From contig CAXXKP010000006.1 in the NCBI GenBank assembly GCA_963663665.2, forward strand, positions 316,018 to 380,017: a stretch of 64,000 bases of DNA, given 5' to 3'. This DNA comes from SABI01 sp963663665 (GTDB lineage: Bacteria > Spirochaetota > Spirochaetia > Sphaerochaetales > Sphaerochaetaceae). Below the pieces are notes generated by a model. The model made no database searches. It was not told the origin of the DNA and saw nothing but the letters and a program-made list of their open reading frames with translations. The translations under genes were made by a program, and so were the position numbers. Each line of letters opens with the position of its first letter. The stretch's first letter is position 1. Below, one piece after another: positions 17,114-25,901 of this stretch.

Positions 17114-18301
17114 TTAGGAGACTATTAATAGGTAAGACTTCATTATTTCAGCACAAGTGTTATCGTGAATTCTTACTACATTCATCTCTCTTTTTGCGCT
17201 ATCCGAAGAGTCTGATGCGTGAGCTGTATTTACCATAACATTACTTCCAAACTCACGACGAATTGTTCCGCCTGGTGCTTTAAGCGGGTCAGTTGGCCCT
17301 AAAACATCTCGGATCTTCTGGATAGCATTCTCACCTTCATAGATAAGAATCATACACTTCACACTTCCTGGATGATTTAACTCCTCAAGAGGACAAACAG
17401 AAGGTCTAGTACCACTCATAAATTCAACAATCTGTTCAAATTGGTCAACGGCGTACTCAATCCCAACTGACTCGCTCAAGGACTTTTCTACGTTTTGTGA
17501 AAGCTTCATTTGAAAATGATTCTCTAAATGTTCTTTTGCTTTTCGGGCAAAGATAGGAGCTAATTTCTCTTTTAATGTAGTTTTAACAGATCCGTAGAAA
17601 TCTAGAGCCTCTGCAACACTCATTCTATGGACCTTAACACCAACAATTCTCAATCCAGTTCTACTAAACATGTCAATAATTGTTCCTGGTTTACTTGAAG
17701 CGAACTTCCAGTTATCTGGCTTAATGATAACAAGGGATCTCTGAACAAGTTCTGGATGAGGATAGACTACATTCTCTACAATATTCTCTTCATCTGGAAG
17801 CCATTTAGCAAAGAGTGCAAGATGTGCGTCAGCGGTTGCTTGAAGTCGTGGGGTGAGTACAGCTGGTTCAAAATAGGTGATGTCATCTGGATCATCATTC
17901 GAGATGATAAGATCCGCATAGGTATCTCTGATATTCTCACCAGTTAGAAGTTCAATATTGCGTCTCTCTGGATGCAGCGGTCCGCAGAGTATACTTAATT
18001 TTTCACACGCATTGACCCCTCTGAATACTAATAAAAGGGATCTATGTCTTCTTCCTGAGGAAGGAGCAAGATTCTTTTCTATATAAGAAGCAAGCAACTC
18101 GTTTGCGACACCAGTATCACCATCATCTAAACTACGTATACTCTGTGCGTAGTCATCTACAAATTGTTGGTCAGGAGCAATCATTTGTGCTCCAACAAGT
18201 TCAACATCTGACCTAGACAATAGACGTGCTAAAACCCCACCTGTTCTACTTTTTGCAATGGTATAGGGGGTTACCAAGACGTAAGAAAGAGAATGTTCCA
18301 T
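17114..18301 (-). CDS. Two-domain nucleoside-diphosphate-kinase-like protein
   Basis: This 395-residue protein is built of two NDK-like halves. The C-terminal half reads RSLVIIKPDNWKF, then GGTIRREFGSN and NTAHASDS, which keeps the active-site His context (canonical N-x-x-H-G/A-S-D-S). It carries an insertion of about 60 residues in the middle. The N-terminal half (YVLVTPYTIAKSRTGGVLARLL, IRDTYADL) resembles the same fold but shows no His at the equivalent place, so it is probably non-catalytic. NDK equalises nucleoside di- and triphosphate pools and is normally about 140 residues. ATG 18301 has AAGGAG 9 bases upstream. The frame opens to 18343 without a better start. Confidence 0.78.
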   Translation of the reverse strand: MEHSLSYVLVTPYTIAKSRTGGVLARLLSRSDVELVGAQMIAPDQQFVDDYAQSIRSLDDGDTGVANELLASYIEKNLAPSSGRRHRSLLLVFRGVNACEKLSILCGPLHPERRNIELLTGENIRDTYADLIISNDDPDDITYFEPAVLTPRLQATADAHLALFAKWLPDEENIVENVVYPHPELVQRSLVIIKPDNWKFASSKPGTIIDMFSRTGLRIVGVKVHRMSVAEALDFYGSVKTTLKEKLAPIFARKAKEHLENHFQMKLSQNVEKSLSESVGIEYAVDQFEQIVEFMSGTRPSVCPLEELNHPGSVKCMILIYEGENAIQKIRDVLGPTDPLKAPGGTIRREFGSNVMVNTAHASDSSDSAKREMNVVRIHDNTCAEIMKSYLLIVS

Positions 18302-18393
18302 AATAACGAGCTCCTTAGCTATGTGAAAATACCTTGTCCCCACTATACCGACTGAACACCAAAATGTCTATCAAAGAATTTCTCATGATTGCC

Positions 18394-19533
18394 CTAGTAG
18401 TATGATTTTTTACTCATATCGCGCCAATTATTAGGAGAAAAACCCATCGCTCTTTTAAAATGAGCATAAAATCTCTGGCTTGTAGAGAACCCACTTTCAA
18501 CTGCAATACTTTCTATTGTTTTATTTGTTTCTCTCAAAAGTCTTTTTGCAACTTTAAGTCGTTGCTCGATAATCTCATTGAGTATAGTACGTCCTCTCAT
18601 TTTCTTCCATTTCAATTCCAAGTTTCTTCTAGAGGTTCCACTAATCGCAGCCACATCTTGTACATTAATGCCATAGCTTACATGTTCCTTTATGAACAAA
18701 AGAGCTTTGTGGACGATTTCATCCTGTGTCAAAAATATTTGGGTACTCTCTCTTTCCACAACCTCAAGGGGACTAATGAGAGTGACCCTTTGTACACCTT
18801 CCTTCTTTTCAAGTAATGAATATGTTAGAAAAGCAGCATTGTATCCAATAGAAAAACAATCTAGCGCTACACTCGTAAGTGATGGATTAGCAAGAGTACA
18901 CAAAAGAGGATCATTGTCGACACTTACCACGCTCATTTGAGAAGGTATAAGGTATCCAAGATCAAGAATATGACGACTAACTTTTACAGCTACGATATCA
19001 TTAGAACAGAAGATTGCAGTAGGTACTTCTAGAGATTTCAAGAATTGATTGAGAACATTACTTGGTTTGGGACTCTTATATTGAGAAAGAGATTGGGTAA
19101 ATATAGCAATTTCTTGCATATCTAAAGAAAGAGCATCTGAAAATCCCTTGAGTCGAAGAAGTGACCATGAAGCATCTTTGACTCCACAGTAAGCAAATGA
19201 AAGAACCCCTAAATCTCGCATAAAGTTACCAACTCTTTTTCCAGTAGCTTCATCATCATTTTGAACTCTAAACACTCCAATTCCATCGAATGTACCAGCA
19301 ATATCTATAATAGGAATATGAAGGCTACTATAATGGAGAGCATCACTTTGATTCTCTATCCTCGTAATGAGCGCATCAAGATGTTCTTCCTTCCTGATGT
19401 ATAAATCACTGAGGCCTCCTATTGGGCCGCTAAGACGCCAAGATGGTTGTGTTTTTGCAAATTCAATGATTCCTCGAGTAACTTCTTTATCATAGGTATC
19501 ATGGAAATGGAGAGATATCCCAATGGTCAACAT
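18394..19533 (-). CDS. XylR-type AraC regulator with LacI-like sensor domain
   Basis: This 379-residue protein has an N-terminal periplasmic-binding-protein-like sugar-sensing domain (about residues 1-265; segment VPTAIFCSNDIVAVKVSRHIL) and a C-terminal AraC helix-turn-helix pair (VQDVAAISGTSRRNLELKWK, then IESIAVESGFSTSQRFYAHF). This is the architecture of the xylose regulator XylR. It is divergent from an aldo/keto reductase, which is a likely target. The ligand is probably a monosaccharide. The start codon lacks an obvious Shine-Dalgarno sequence. Confidence 0.9.
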   Translation of the reverse strand: MLTIGISLHFHDTYDKEVTRGIIEFAKTQPSWRLSGPIGGLSDLYIRKEEHLDALITRIENQSDALHYSSLHIPIIDIAGTFDGIGVFRVQNDDEATGKRVGNFMRDLGVLSFAYCGVKDASWSLLRLKGFSDALSLDMQEIAIFTQSLSQYKSPKPSNVLNQFLKSLEVPTAIFCSNDIVAVKVSRHILDLGYLIPSQMSVVSVDNDPLLCTLANPSLTSVALDCFSIGYNAAFLTYSLLEKKEGVQRVTLISPLEVVERESTQIFLTQDEIVHKALLFIKEHVSYGINVQDVAAISGTSRRNLELKWKKMRGRTILNEIIEQRLKVAKRLLRETNKTIESIAVESGFSTSQRFYAHFKRAMGFSPNNWRDMSKKSYY

Positions 19534-19590
19534 CTAGTAAATATACCACATCTTTTCGTAAAACAATATATTCTTATCGTATTTTACGTA

Positions 19591-19618
19591 TTGCATTCTT
19601 AATTATACATGATACGAT
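19591..19618 (+). promoter_or_regulatory. Possible promoter of aldo/keto reductase
   Basis: TTGCAT, 16 bases, TACGAT. Upstream, CGTAAAA (19557-19563) and TTTTACG (19582-19588) form an inverted pair that could bind the divergent XylR-type regulator. Downstream, CCTAG/CTAGG can pair and partly covers the AGGAG ribosome site. Confidence 0.35.
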
Positions 19619-19647
19619 TTACCTAGATATATAACTAGGAGAAATGA

Positions 19648-20646
19648 GTGAGTACTAACCAATATTTTACTATAAAGAGTAGTGGGAAAAAAATCCCAAC
19701 AATAGGACTCGGAACCTTCGGATCTGACCATATTAATCCCAAAGATATCGCTAAGAGTGTACTCTTTGCAATAGAACATGGATATCGCCATATAGATTGT
19801 GCAAGTGTATATGGAAATGAAAAAGAAATCGGAGAAGTTTTAGACAGGGTAATTTCTTCAGGACTCGTTAAAAGAGAAGAGCTATGGATTACCTCAAAAC
19901 TTTGGAATGATGCCCATGAACCAGAGTCTGCACGTGCTTCTTTTTATAAAAGTCTGAAAGACTTGAGGCTAGAGTATCTTGACCTTTATTTAATTCACTG
20001 GCCTTTTCCAAACTACCATCCACCTAAGTGTTCAATCGATTCTAGAAGCCCTAATGCTACACCTTATTACCATGAGTCGTTTATGAAAACATGGAAAGTC
20101 CTAGAAGAGTTTGCCCAAAAAGGACTCACACGACATATTGGTACGTCAAATATGACAGTTCCGAAACTTGAACTTCTCTTACAAGATACCGTAGTTCCTG
20201 TCAGTGTAAATGAGATGGAAATTCATCCCCATTTTCAACAACCTGAACTTAAAAAATTCTGTGATGATCATAACATTACCTGTATAGGATACTCACCTCT
20301 TGGGTCTCCTCATCGTCCGCTTAGAGATAGAACAGAAGATGATACTGTTGACATGGAAGATGAGGTGATTATAGAGATTGCAAAAGCACATAACGTACAT
20401 CCGGCTTCTATATGCCTCAAATGGGCGGTAGCAAACAATCATGTTCCTATTCCCTTATCGACAAATGAGAGAAATATTCTTTCTAACCTAGATGCTGTGA
20501 ATACAGATCCTCTCACCGAAGAAGAAAAATTTGCTATAGATCGTATTGATAAGAATTGCAGACTCATCAAAGGCCACGTTTTTTTGTGGGAAGGGGCAAC
20601 TGACTGGCATGATTTATGGGATGAAGATGGAAGAATAACAAACTAA
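19648..20646 (+). CDS. Aldo/keto reductase
   Basis: This 332-residue NAD(P)H-dependent (beta/alpha)8 reductase of the AKR superfamily has IGLGTFGSD, the catalytic Asp and Tyr in GYRHIDCASVYGNE, the Lys in ITSKLW, and the His in YLIHWPFP. C-terminal IPLSTNERNILSNL corresponds to the cofactor-binding IPxSxxxxRxxxN motif. It reduces aldehydes or aldoses to alcohols. The start is GTG, with AGGAG 6 bases upstream. Control by the divergent AraC-type regulator suggests a sugar or sugar-aldehyde substrate. Confidence 0.92.
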   Translation: MSTNQYFTIKSSGKKIPTIGLGTFGSDHINPKDIAKSVLFAIEHGYRHIDCASVYGNEKEIGEVLDRVISSGLVKREELWITSKLWNDAHEPESARASFYKSLKDLRLEYLDLYLIHWPFPNYHPPKCSIDSRSPNATPYYHESFMKTWKVLEEFAQKGLTRHIGTSNMTVPKLELLLQDTVVPVSVNEMEIHPHFQQPELKKFCDDHNITCIGYSPLGSPHRPLRDRTEDDTVDMEDEVIIEIAKAHNVHPASICLKWAVANNHVPIPLSTNERNILSNLDAVNTDPLTEEEKFAIDRIDKNCRLIKGHVFLWEGATDWHDLWDEDGRITN

Positions 20647-20739
20647 AAATACTAGATAGATAAGGATAATTGATAACTATTATTCTTATCAACAAATTGC
20701 TCATACTAGTCTTGGGTGTATGCGCTATAAGAGAGTAAT

Positions 20740-20763
20740 CCACTACCTTAATAGTGGTAGTGG
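20740..20763. terminator. Hairpin between convergent genes
   Basis: CCACTACC/GGTAGTGG, an 8-bp perfect stem with an 8-base loop, sits between the aldo/keto reductase (plus) and the AsmA-like gene (minus). T-rich tracts on either side are weak, so it is at best a modest bidirectional terminator. Confidence 0.45.
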
Positions 20764-20806
20764 TGTTCTTCAGAGTTGTTATAAGAGACAATATAATTAC
20801 AAAGTT

Positions 20807-21778
20807 CTACTGAATTGGTCGTAATTCAATAATGGGAGCCCTATCCTTTTCTGAATAATCAAAGAGAAAATTGAAAGGAGCTTTCGGTATTTTATACCCA
20901 AATAAGAGAAGAATTGGCTCTAGTTCTTTAATAACATCTTCATGTAGTTGAGAGATATCAACATCTATACTAAATAGTCCGTCTGATGATAGTTCCATCT
21001 TTCCATCTAATTCGATGAGAGGGAATTGTAGTAATAGATGATTTACCCTTAAAGATTCTTCATGAGTTGAAGATTCAACCTCCACACTTTCACCTTTAAA
21101 ATTATGTTCGTCCTTAAGCCAAGAGGAGTCTGCTGTTAATAGAGGAACCGAACTTATCTGAGTCGTTGGGAAATGGAGCACGGGCTTTGTAATTTTCAAA
21201 TTAAGAATATCCATTACCTTTATGATAGATGTTAGATTTTCTATTGTAGTATTCCCATCAATATTACCAATGAAGAATACATTACCCACATCTCCACTAA
21301 GAGAAAAATCTACATCTTCTTGCTTATAGGTAAATTGGCTCACTAACATATCTAATGAATAGAGATTGGCATTGTTGATGTCTTTGAGAACAACTCGCCC
21401 TTTTACTTCTGCATCTAAGGAATTAAAATTAACATTGTGTTCTCTCGATGTAATCTGTGCGCCTAACATTGATATATGTACCTGAGAAAGTTCTCTATTT
21501 TTTGTGAATATTAAATCAATTGCTTGATCCCTAGTAATAGACACAGAAGCTTGTTCTATCTGTGCAAAGATATCTGGTTGATCGACATATATTTCAGTAG
21601 CAATAACTGTTGGATGTAATAATTTTATATCAATAGATGATACACTTATCCCAGATGAAGAGTTAATTATTTTCAATAATTGGCTTTCTCCAACCTGCAG
21701 TGCAACAATGATGAGAATTACAATAAAAAGCACAATAGAGAAAGTAATAATTACCCACTTTAATGCTCGGCTTCTCAT
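20807..21778 (-). CDS. AsmA-like exported protein, unknown role
   Basis: This 323-residue protein has one N-terminal membrane anchor (residues 7-29). A long beta-rich extracytoplasmic region follows, with alternating hydrophobic residues and no Cys. The pattern of short amphipathic strands plus an N-terminal anchor resembles AsmA/DUF748-type envelope proteins. Those are often linked to lipid transport or outer-membrane assembly. I see no catalytic motif. It is transcribed alone and divergently from the DUF2148 gene. The family assignment is tentative. Confidence 0.6.
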   Translation of the reverse strand: MRSRALKWVIITFSIVLFIVILIIVALQVGESQLLKIINSSSGISVSSIDIKLLHPTVIATEIYVDQPDIFAQIEQASVSITRDQAIDLIFTKNRELSQVHISMLGAQITSREHNVNFNSLDAEVKGRVVLKDINNANLYSLDMLVSQFTYKQEDVDFSLSGDVGNVFFIGNIDGNTTIENLTSIIKVMDILNLKITKPVLHFPTTQISSVPLLTADSSWLKDEHNFKGESVEVESSTHEESLRVNHLLLQFPLIELDGKMELSSDGLFSIDVDISQLHEDVIKELEPILLLFGYKIPKAPFNFLFDYSEKDRAPIIELRPIQ

Positions 21779-21864
21779 ACTCTAACACCTCCCCTTCTTT
21801 ATATAGTATACACGTTTTTTTCAGTAGTGGAATAGTGATTGAATTTTTGCTATTATAGGTAAAT

Positions 21865-22419
21865 ATGAATACTTATATCGTACACGAAAAAGATCAACGA
21901 GAAGAAGCAATACTAACTACTACAAGAACTATAATGAGTGCAGCTCGAACAGCTCCTAAGGCAAAAGGAGTAGATCACCTCACAATTGTCTCAGTGAATA
22001 AAGAGGGTAGAAATGCAATAGCATCTAAGATGAGGGAAATGGTTGAAGAGAATAAAGCTGATTCGTTTTTTCTTCGAGATGCTATGAATCTAGACCTCGC
22101 TGATGGACTCGTTCTCATTGGTACAACTATCGTCCCCATGAGACTTAATCATTGTGGATTATGTGGGTTTGAAAGTTGTGCTCAAAAAGAAGCTCTATCT
22201 CCTTCAACACCTTGTTCGTTTAATACAGGAGACTTAGGAATCGCAATTGGTTCTGCTGTTTCTATTGCAGCTGATTTTAGGGTTGATAATAGGGTAATGT
22301 TCTCTGTAGGAATGGCAGCAAGAGAGTTAGGGTTAGTATCAGAAGATGTGAAAATCATACAAGCAATTGTCCTTTCAATCAAAGGGAAAAATATCTTCTT
22401 TGATAGAAAAAGTAACTAG
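21865..22419 (+). CDS. DUF2148 ferredoxin-like protein
   Basis: This 184-residue protein has the characteristic CGLCGFESC motif (residues about 97-105) and a further Cys in PSTPCSFNTGDLGIA. This gives a probable iron-sulphur or metal site as in DUF2148 proteins. The remainder is a conserved alpha/beta domain (GVDHLTIVSV, LADGLVLIGTT). Function is unknown; family members are thought to be redox proteins of anaerobes. The 3' end overlaps the convergent LacI gene by 4 bases. Confidence 0.85.
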   Translation: MNTYIVHEKDQREEAILTTTRTIMSAARTAPKAKGVDHLTIVSVNKEGRNAIASKMREMVEENKADSFFLRDAMNLDLADGLVLIGTTIVPMRLNHCGLCGFESCAQKEALSPSTPCSFNTGDLGIAIGSAVSIAADFRVDNRVMFSVGMAARELGLVSEDVKIIQAIVLSIKGKNIFFDRKSN

Positions 22420-23444
22420 TTTTTGTCAATACTCGTATTAATGATTTTTAGTTCAGGTGTTATCACGATCTTTTCAAAAGGCCCTTTAAAGTCCCCTTTC
22501 AAACGCCTTAATAAAAGTCTAACCACTTCAGACCCTATAATTTCCTGTGGTTGTCTCATCGCATAATGGCAGAAAGCCAATAGTGGTGAATAACTTAAAT
22601 AGTCAAAACTTGCTAAGACAAACTCATTCCTTTGTTTTAAAGGTAGATGCTCGATCAAATGAGCTGTAACCCCTAAGTGTAACAAGTCGTTAGCTATAAG
22701 ATAGGCTTTTGGAGGATTTTCTTTCTTTAAGAACTGTTCCATTGCCTTGTGTCCATCTTGTATTGTCATTGTTCCATGTAAGTAGATAAAATCTTTCTCA
22801 ACAGGAAGATCTAATTCTCTCATACTCTGAAGATACCCAGCATAGCGCTCATTAGCTGTGAGAATGTCGTTATCTCCTCCAATGTACCCGATGCGAGTAA
22901 ATCCTTCTTTGTATAGAGAATGAACCATTTGTTTGACGCCATAACGATTATCTACGAGGACAGCATCTGCATTAATTCCTTCAATATAACGGTCTACCAT
23001 CACCATAGGGACTCTTGATACAGATTTTGTGGACAAATGATGACCTTGAATACCTGCAGGGATTACCACAAGTGCATCTACATTTCTATCAAGTAAAACT
23101 TGAATTCTTTTTTTTTCTTCTTCAATATTATCGTTGGAACAGCTGATAATCATGGTGTACCCAAGAGGGGTAAGGAGTTGATCCATTACCTCAACAACTT
23201 CCATGAAATAGACATTACTCAATTTAGGTGCAACTATACCTATGGTATTCGTAAATCTCATCTTGAGGGATCTTGCTACTTCATTTCTGTTATAGCCCAA
23301 CTTATTCATCACTCTTAACACATTATTTCTTGTATCAACAGTCACAGAATCATGATTATTTAATACTCGAGAAACAGTTGCTATAGAAACGCCGGCATCA
23401 TGAGCAACTTCTTTAATGGTTATGGGATGATGAGAATGTCTCAT
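22416..23444 (-). CDS. LacI-family sugar regulator
   Basis: This 342-residue protein has the N-terminal LacI helix-turn-helix (TIKEVAHDAGVSIATVSRVL, then a hinge with ARSLKM) and a C-terminal periplasmic-binding-like effector domain. It lies downstream of, and in the same direction as, the sugar ABC operon, beyond a terminator. The likely target is the perfect palindrome at 27457-27474 before that operon. The ligand is probably the transported sugar. Confidence 0.92.
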   Translation of the reverse strand: MRHSHHPITIKEVAHDAGVSIATVSRVLNNHDSVTVDTRNNVLRVMNKLGYNRNEVARSLKMRFTNTIGIVAPKLSNVYFMEVVEVMDQLLTPLGYTMIISCSNDNIEEEKKRIQVLLDRNVDALVVIPAGIQGHHLSTKSVSRVPMVMVDRYIEGINADAVLVDNRYGVKQMVHSLYKEGFTRIGYIGGDNDILTANERYAGYLQSMRELDLPVEKDFIYLHGTMTIQDGHKAMEQFLKKENPPKAYLIANDLLHLGVTAHLIEHLPLKQRNEFVLASFDYLSYSPLLAFCHYAMRQPQEIIGSEVVRLLLRRLKGDFKGPFEKIVITPELKIINTSIDKN

Positions 23445-23458
23445 TCAAATTACTTCCT

Positions 23459-23488
23459 TTAAAAATGGGGTCCAATACAGGACCCCAT
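23459..23488 (-). terminator. Rho-independent terminator after sugar-binding-protein gene
   Basis: On the minus strand, an 8-bp stem TGGGGTCC/GGACCCCA with a 6-base loop is followed by TTTTT. It separates the ABC operon from the LacI gene. Confidence 0.85.
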
Positions 23489-23510
23489 TAAAGATTTAAT
23501 GCTTAGTAGA

Positions 23511-24608
23511 TCAATCGTAGATTAATCCAGCAATATCAGCATCATCCATGTTCATGTAGTTATAGAATTTTGCACCAGTGTCAACATCGGCAACTTTTTC
23601 GCCTTTGTATGCTTTGTATGAAAGTTCTACAGCTTTATAACCGATCATGTAAGGATCCTGTGTGATTGATCCGAGGAAGTATTGGTTACGAACAGCATTC
23701 TTTTGAGCAGCACCAGCATCATAACCTACAACAACTATGTTTTTATACATAGCATTGTTTTTTAAAGCTGCGCCATCGTTTGTTGCTGCTAAGAGACCTT
23801 TTACAGTAGCTTCGTTTGAACAGAAAATACCAAGGATATTGTCTGAAGTAGCTTTGCTTAATACTGCTTGAGATGCATTTGTTGCATCTGTCATTGCTGC
23901 TGATGCAGGAACAACCATTTCAATAATAACTTTTTTGCCACTTGTTGGGCTGTCCGCTGCAATATAAGCAGTGTTTCCAACAACAGAAATGTCACTTAAG
24001 CTAAGAGCTGTGTTGTCAGCAATTAATTTAACAATAGTATCTCTGAAACCTTTACCACGGCTAAGGAGTGATTCACCTGAAGCATCTTGGTTCATAACCA
24101 CGATTTTTACAGGTTTAGCAACTGTAGCTTTTTCAATACTTGGTTTGATTACATCAAACATCTTTTGTGCAGCTAAACCAGCAGCAGCATAGTTGTTTGT
24201 AGAAGCATTAGCCCAGATTGAGCCTTGTGGAGCTTCAGGTACACCTGAGTCAAAACCGATTACTGGGATTCCAGCATTCTTTGTTTGTTGAAGTTGATCA
24301 AGAACACTACTTGTATTTAATGCTGCAAGAGCAATAGCTACAGGGTTTTTTGCCATAGCGTTATTCAACATTTCAACCTGAATTTGTACATCGCTTTCTG
24401 AAGGAGGTCCTTCAAATGTGATGTCTACACCATATTCTTTAGCAGCAGCATTTGCTCCTAATTTTACTTGTTGCCAGAAATCGTGTTGTTCCCCTTTTGA
24501 TACAACAGCGATGTAAGGCTTACCTGCTTCCTGTGTCCCCTGAGCAAATAATGGGGTCAATGAAACGAGAATAACCAGTGCCATTAAGGCTATCAAGGTT
24601 TTTTTCAT
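23511..24608 (-). CDS. Ribose/galactose-type sugar ABC substrate-binding protein
   Basis: This 365-residue exported protein has a signal peptide (MKKTLIALMALVILVSL) ending near LFAQGTQE, with no lipobox Cys. It carries the Peripla_BP_4 fold with IPVIGFDSGVP, FCSNEATVKGLLAA and GSITQDPYMIGYKAVEL in the normal order. The start ATG has AGGAGG upstream. It is the third gene of an ATPase-permease-binding protein operon and is preceded by a stem-loop, consistent with higher expression. The sugar is not determined. Confidence 0.93.
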   Translation of the reverse strand: MKKTLIALMALVILVSLTPLFAQGTQEAGKPYIAVVSKGEQHDFWQQVKLGANAAAKEYGVDITFEGPPSESDVQIQVEMLNNAMAKNPVAIALAALNTSSVLDQLQQTKNAGIPVIGFDSGVPEAPQGSIWANASTNNYAAAGLAAQKMFDVIKPSIEKATVAKPVKIVVMNQDASGESLLSRGKGFRDTIVKLIADNTALSLSDISVVGNTAYIAADSPTSGKKVIIEMVVPASAAMTDATNASQAVLSKATSDNILGIFCSNEATVKGLLAATNDGAALKNNAMYKNIVVVGYDAGAAQKNAVRNQYFLGSITQDPYMIGYKAVELSYKAYKGEKVADVDTGAKFYNYMNMDDADIAGLIYD

Positions 24609-24661
24609 GTCTACCTCCTAAATTTTAAAGAGCATACACCCTTTATCGAAACCAAATTTTT

Positions 24662-24678
24662 CAGCTGAAACTCAGCTG
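24662..24678 (-). other. Intercistronic stem-loop before binding-protein gene
   Basis: CAGCTGA/TCAGCTG, a 7-bp stem with a 3-base loop, lies 9 bases after the permease stop codon. There is no T run. It is a probable mRNA processing or stabilising structure that favours the binding protein. Confidence 0.4.
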
Positions 24679-24686
24679 TCACAAAC

Positions 24687-25886
24687 TTATTTAGTGAATT
24701 CTTTCTCACTTTTCTTGAGAGAAGCTTTTTCCATCTTCTCTTGTCGTACCATATTTTTGTAAGTACTATTCATTTCCATTTTTAATTCTTTTATCTTCTT
24801 TTCAGATCCACTTGTTCCATCTGTTTTAAGCTGCGCAATCTGCTTCATGATATCTTCTTTATACAATACAGAAGGGGCTGATATTTTCACTTCAGTAGCT
24901 CTCTTCGTTCTGTATATATCAAGTAAAACAGCACCAAGAACAACAACACCTGTAAAGAATGTTTGATACTGAGATTGTAAGTCCATCGAAGGAAGACCTG
25001 CCCTTAATACACTCATGATATAGACACCAATCATAGTACCTAAAACAGATCCAGCACCACCTGAGAGGCTTGTGCCACCTATTACAGCTCCAGCAATAGC
25101 ATATAGTTCGAAACCTTGTCCTTGTGCTGGCATAACAGTCGTATATACAGCAGCGAATGCAATACCACCAACACCTGCTAAGAATCCTGACACAACATAC
25201 GCCATCATCTCCCATTTTTGGACATCAACACCGCTGAGACGTGCTGCTTCTTTATTGCTACCTACGGCGAAGATATAGCGCCCCATCTTCGTTCTAGTTA
25301 AGATTATATAAGCAATAAATGCTGTTCCAAAAAGTACTAGGGCTCCAGTTGGAAGTGATGTGTTATCGTCAGTAATAAACTTAAAAATTCCTTTAAACCA
25401 ACCATCTTCAGCTCCTCGAGCAGGGAATGTTGCACTTCTAACATTTGAAACGATAGAACCTACCCCCAAACTAATCATCATAGTACCTAATGTTGCAATA
25501 AATGGTGGAAGAGAAAGTCTTGAAACCATAATCCCATTAAAGAGACCAAATGCTGTAGAGACAACAATAATTAGGATAAGAGAAAGCCACATGGGCCATC
25601 CCCATGTTTTATATGCTGTTCCACCAATTATTGTTGCAGCCATCATTACTGTCCCACAAGAAAGGTCTATCCCTCCAGTGATAATTACAAATGTAACTCC
25701 AATTGCAATAAAGCCAATATAGTAGGAGGAGTCTAGAATATTAACAAGTGTAGTATACGAGAAAAAGTTTCGCCCAAAGATTGCAAAAAATGCATAAACA
25801 ATTACGAGGGCTAATGGCGCTAACAATTTTTGTAGGCTCAAGCCTTCTTTGAAATCATGTTTTAAATTTTTTGTTGTATTACTCAT
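24687..25886 (-). CDS. Ribose-type ABC transporter permease with charged C-terminal tail
   Basis: This 399-residue RbsC/BPD_transp_2 permease has 8-10 hydrophobic helices. Signatures include IGFIAIGVTFVIITGGIDLS near the N-terminus and GAVIGGTSLSGGAGSVLGT. After the last helix (about residue 325) a cytoplasmic tail of roughly 75 residues follows, very rich in Lys/Glu and likely helical. Typical RbsC proteins of about 320 residues lack this tail. It is second in the operon, 15 bases after the ATPase gene. Confidence 0.93.
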   Translation of the reverse strand: MSNTTKNLKHDFKEGLSLQKLLAPLALVIVYAFFAIFGRNFFSYTTLVNILDSSYYIGFIAIGVTFVIITGGIDLSCGTVMMAATIIGGTAYKTWGWPMWLSLILIIVVSTAFGLFNGIMVSRLSLPPFIATLGTMMISLGVGSIVSNVRSATFPARGAEDGWFKGIFKFITDDNTSLPTGALVLFGTAFIAYIILTRTKMGRYIFAVGSNKEAARLSGVDVQKWEMMAYVVSGFLAGVGGIAFAAVYTTVMPAQGQGFELYAIAGAVIGGTSLSGGAGSVLGTMIGVYIMSVLRAGLPSMDLQSQYQTFFTGVVVLGAVLLDIYRTKRATEVKISAPSVLYKEDIMKQIAQLKTDGTSGSEKKIKELKMEMNSTYKNMVRQEKMEKASLKKSEKEFTK

Positions 25887-25901
25887 GTAATCTCACTCCT
25901 A

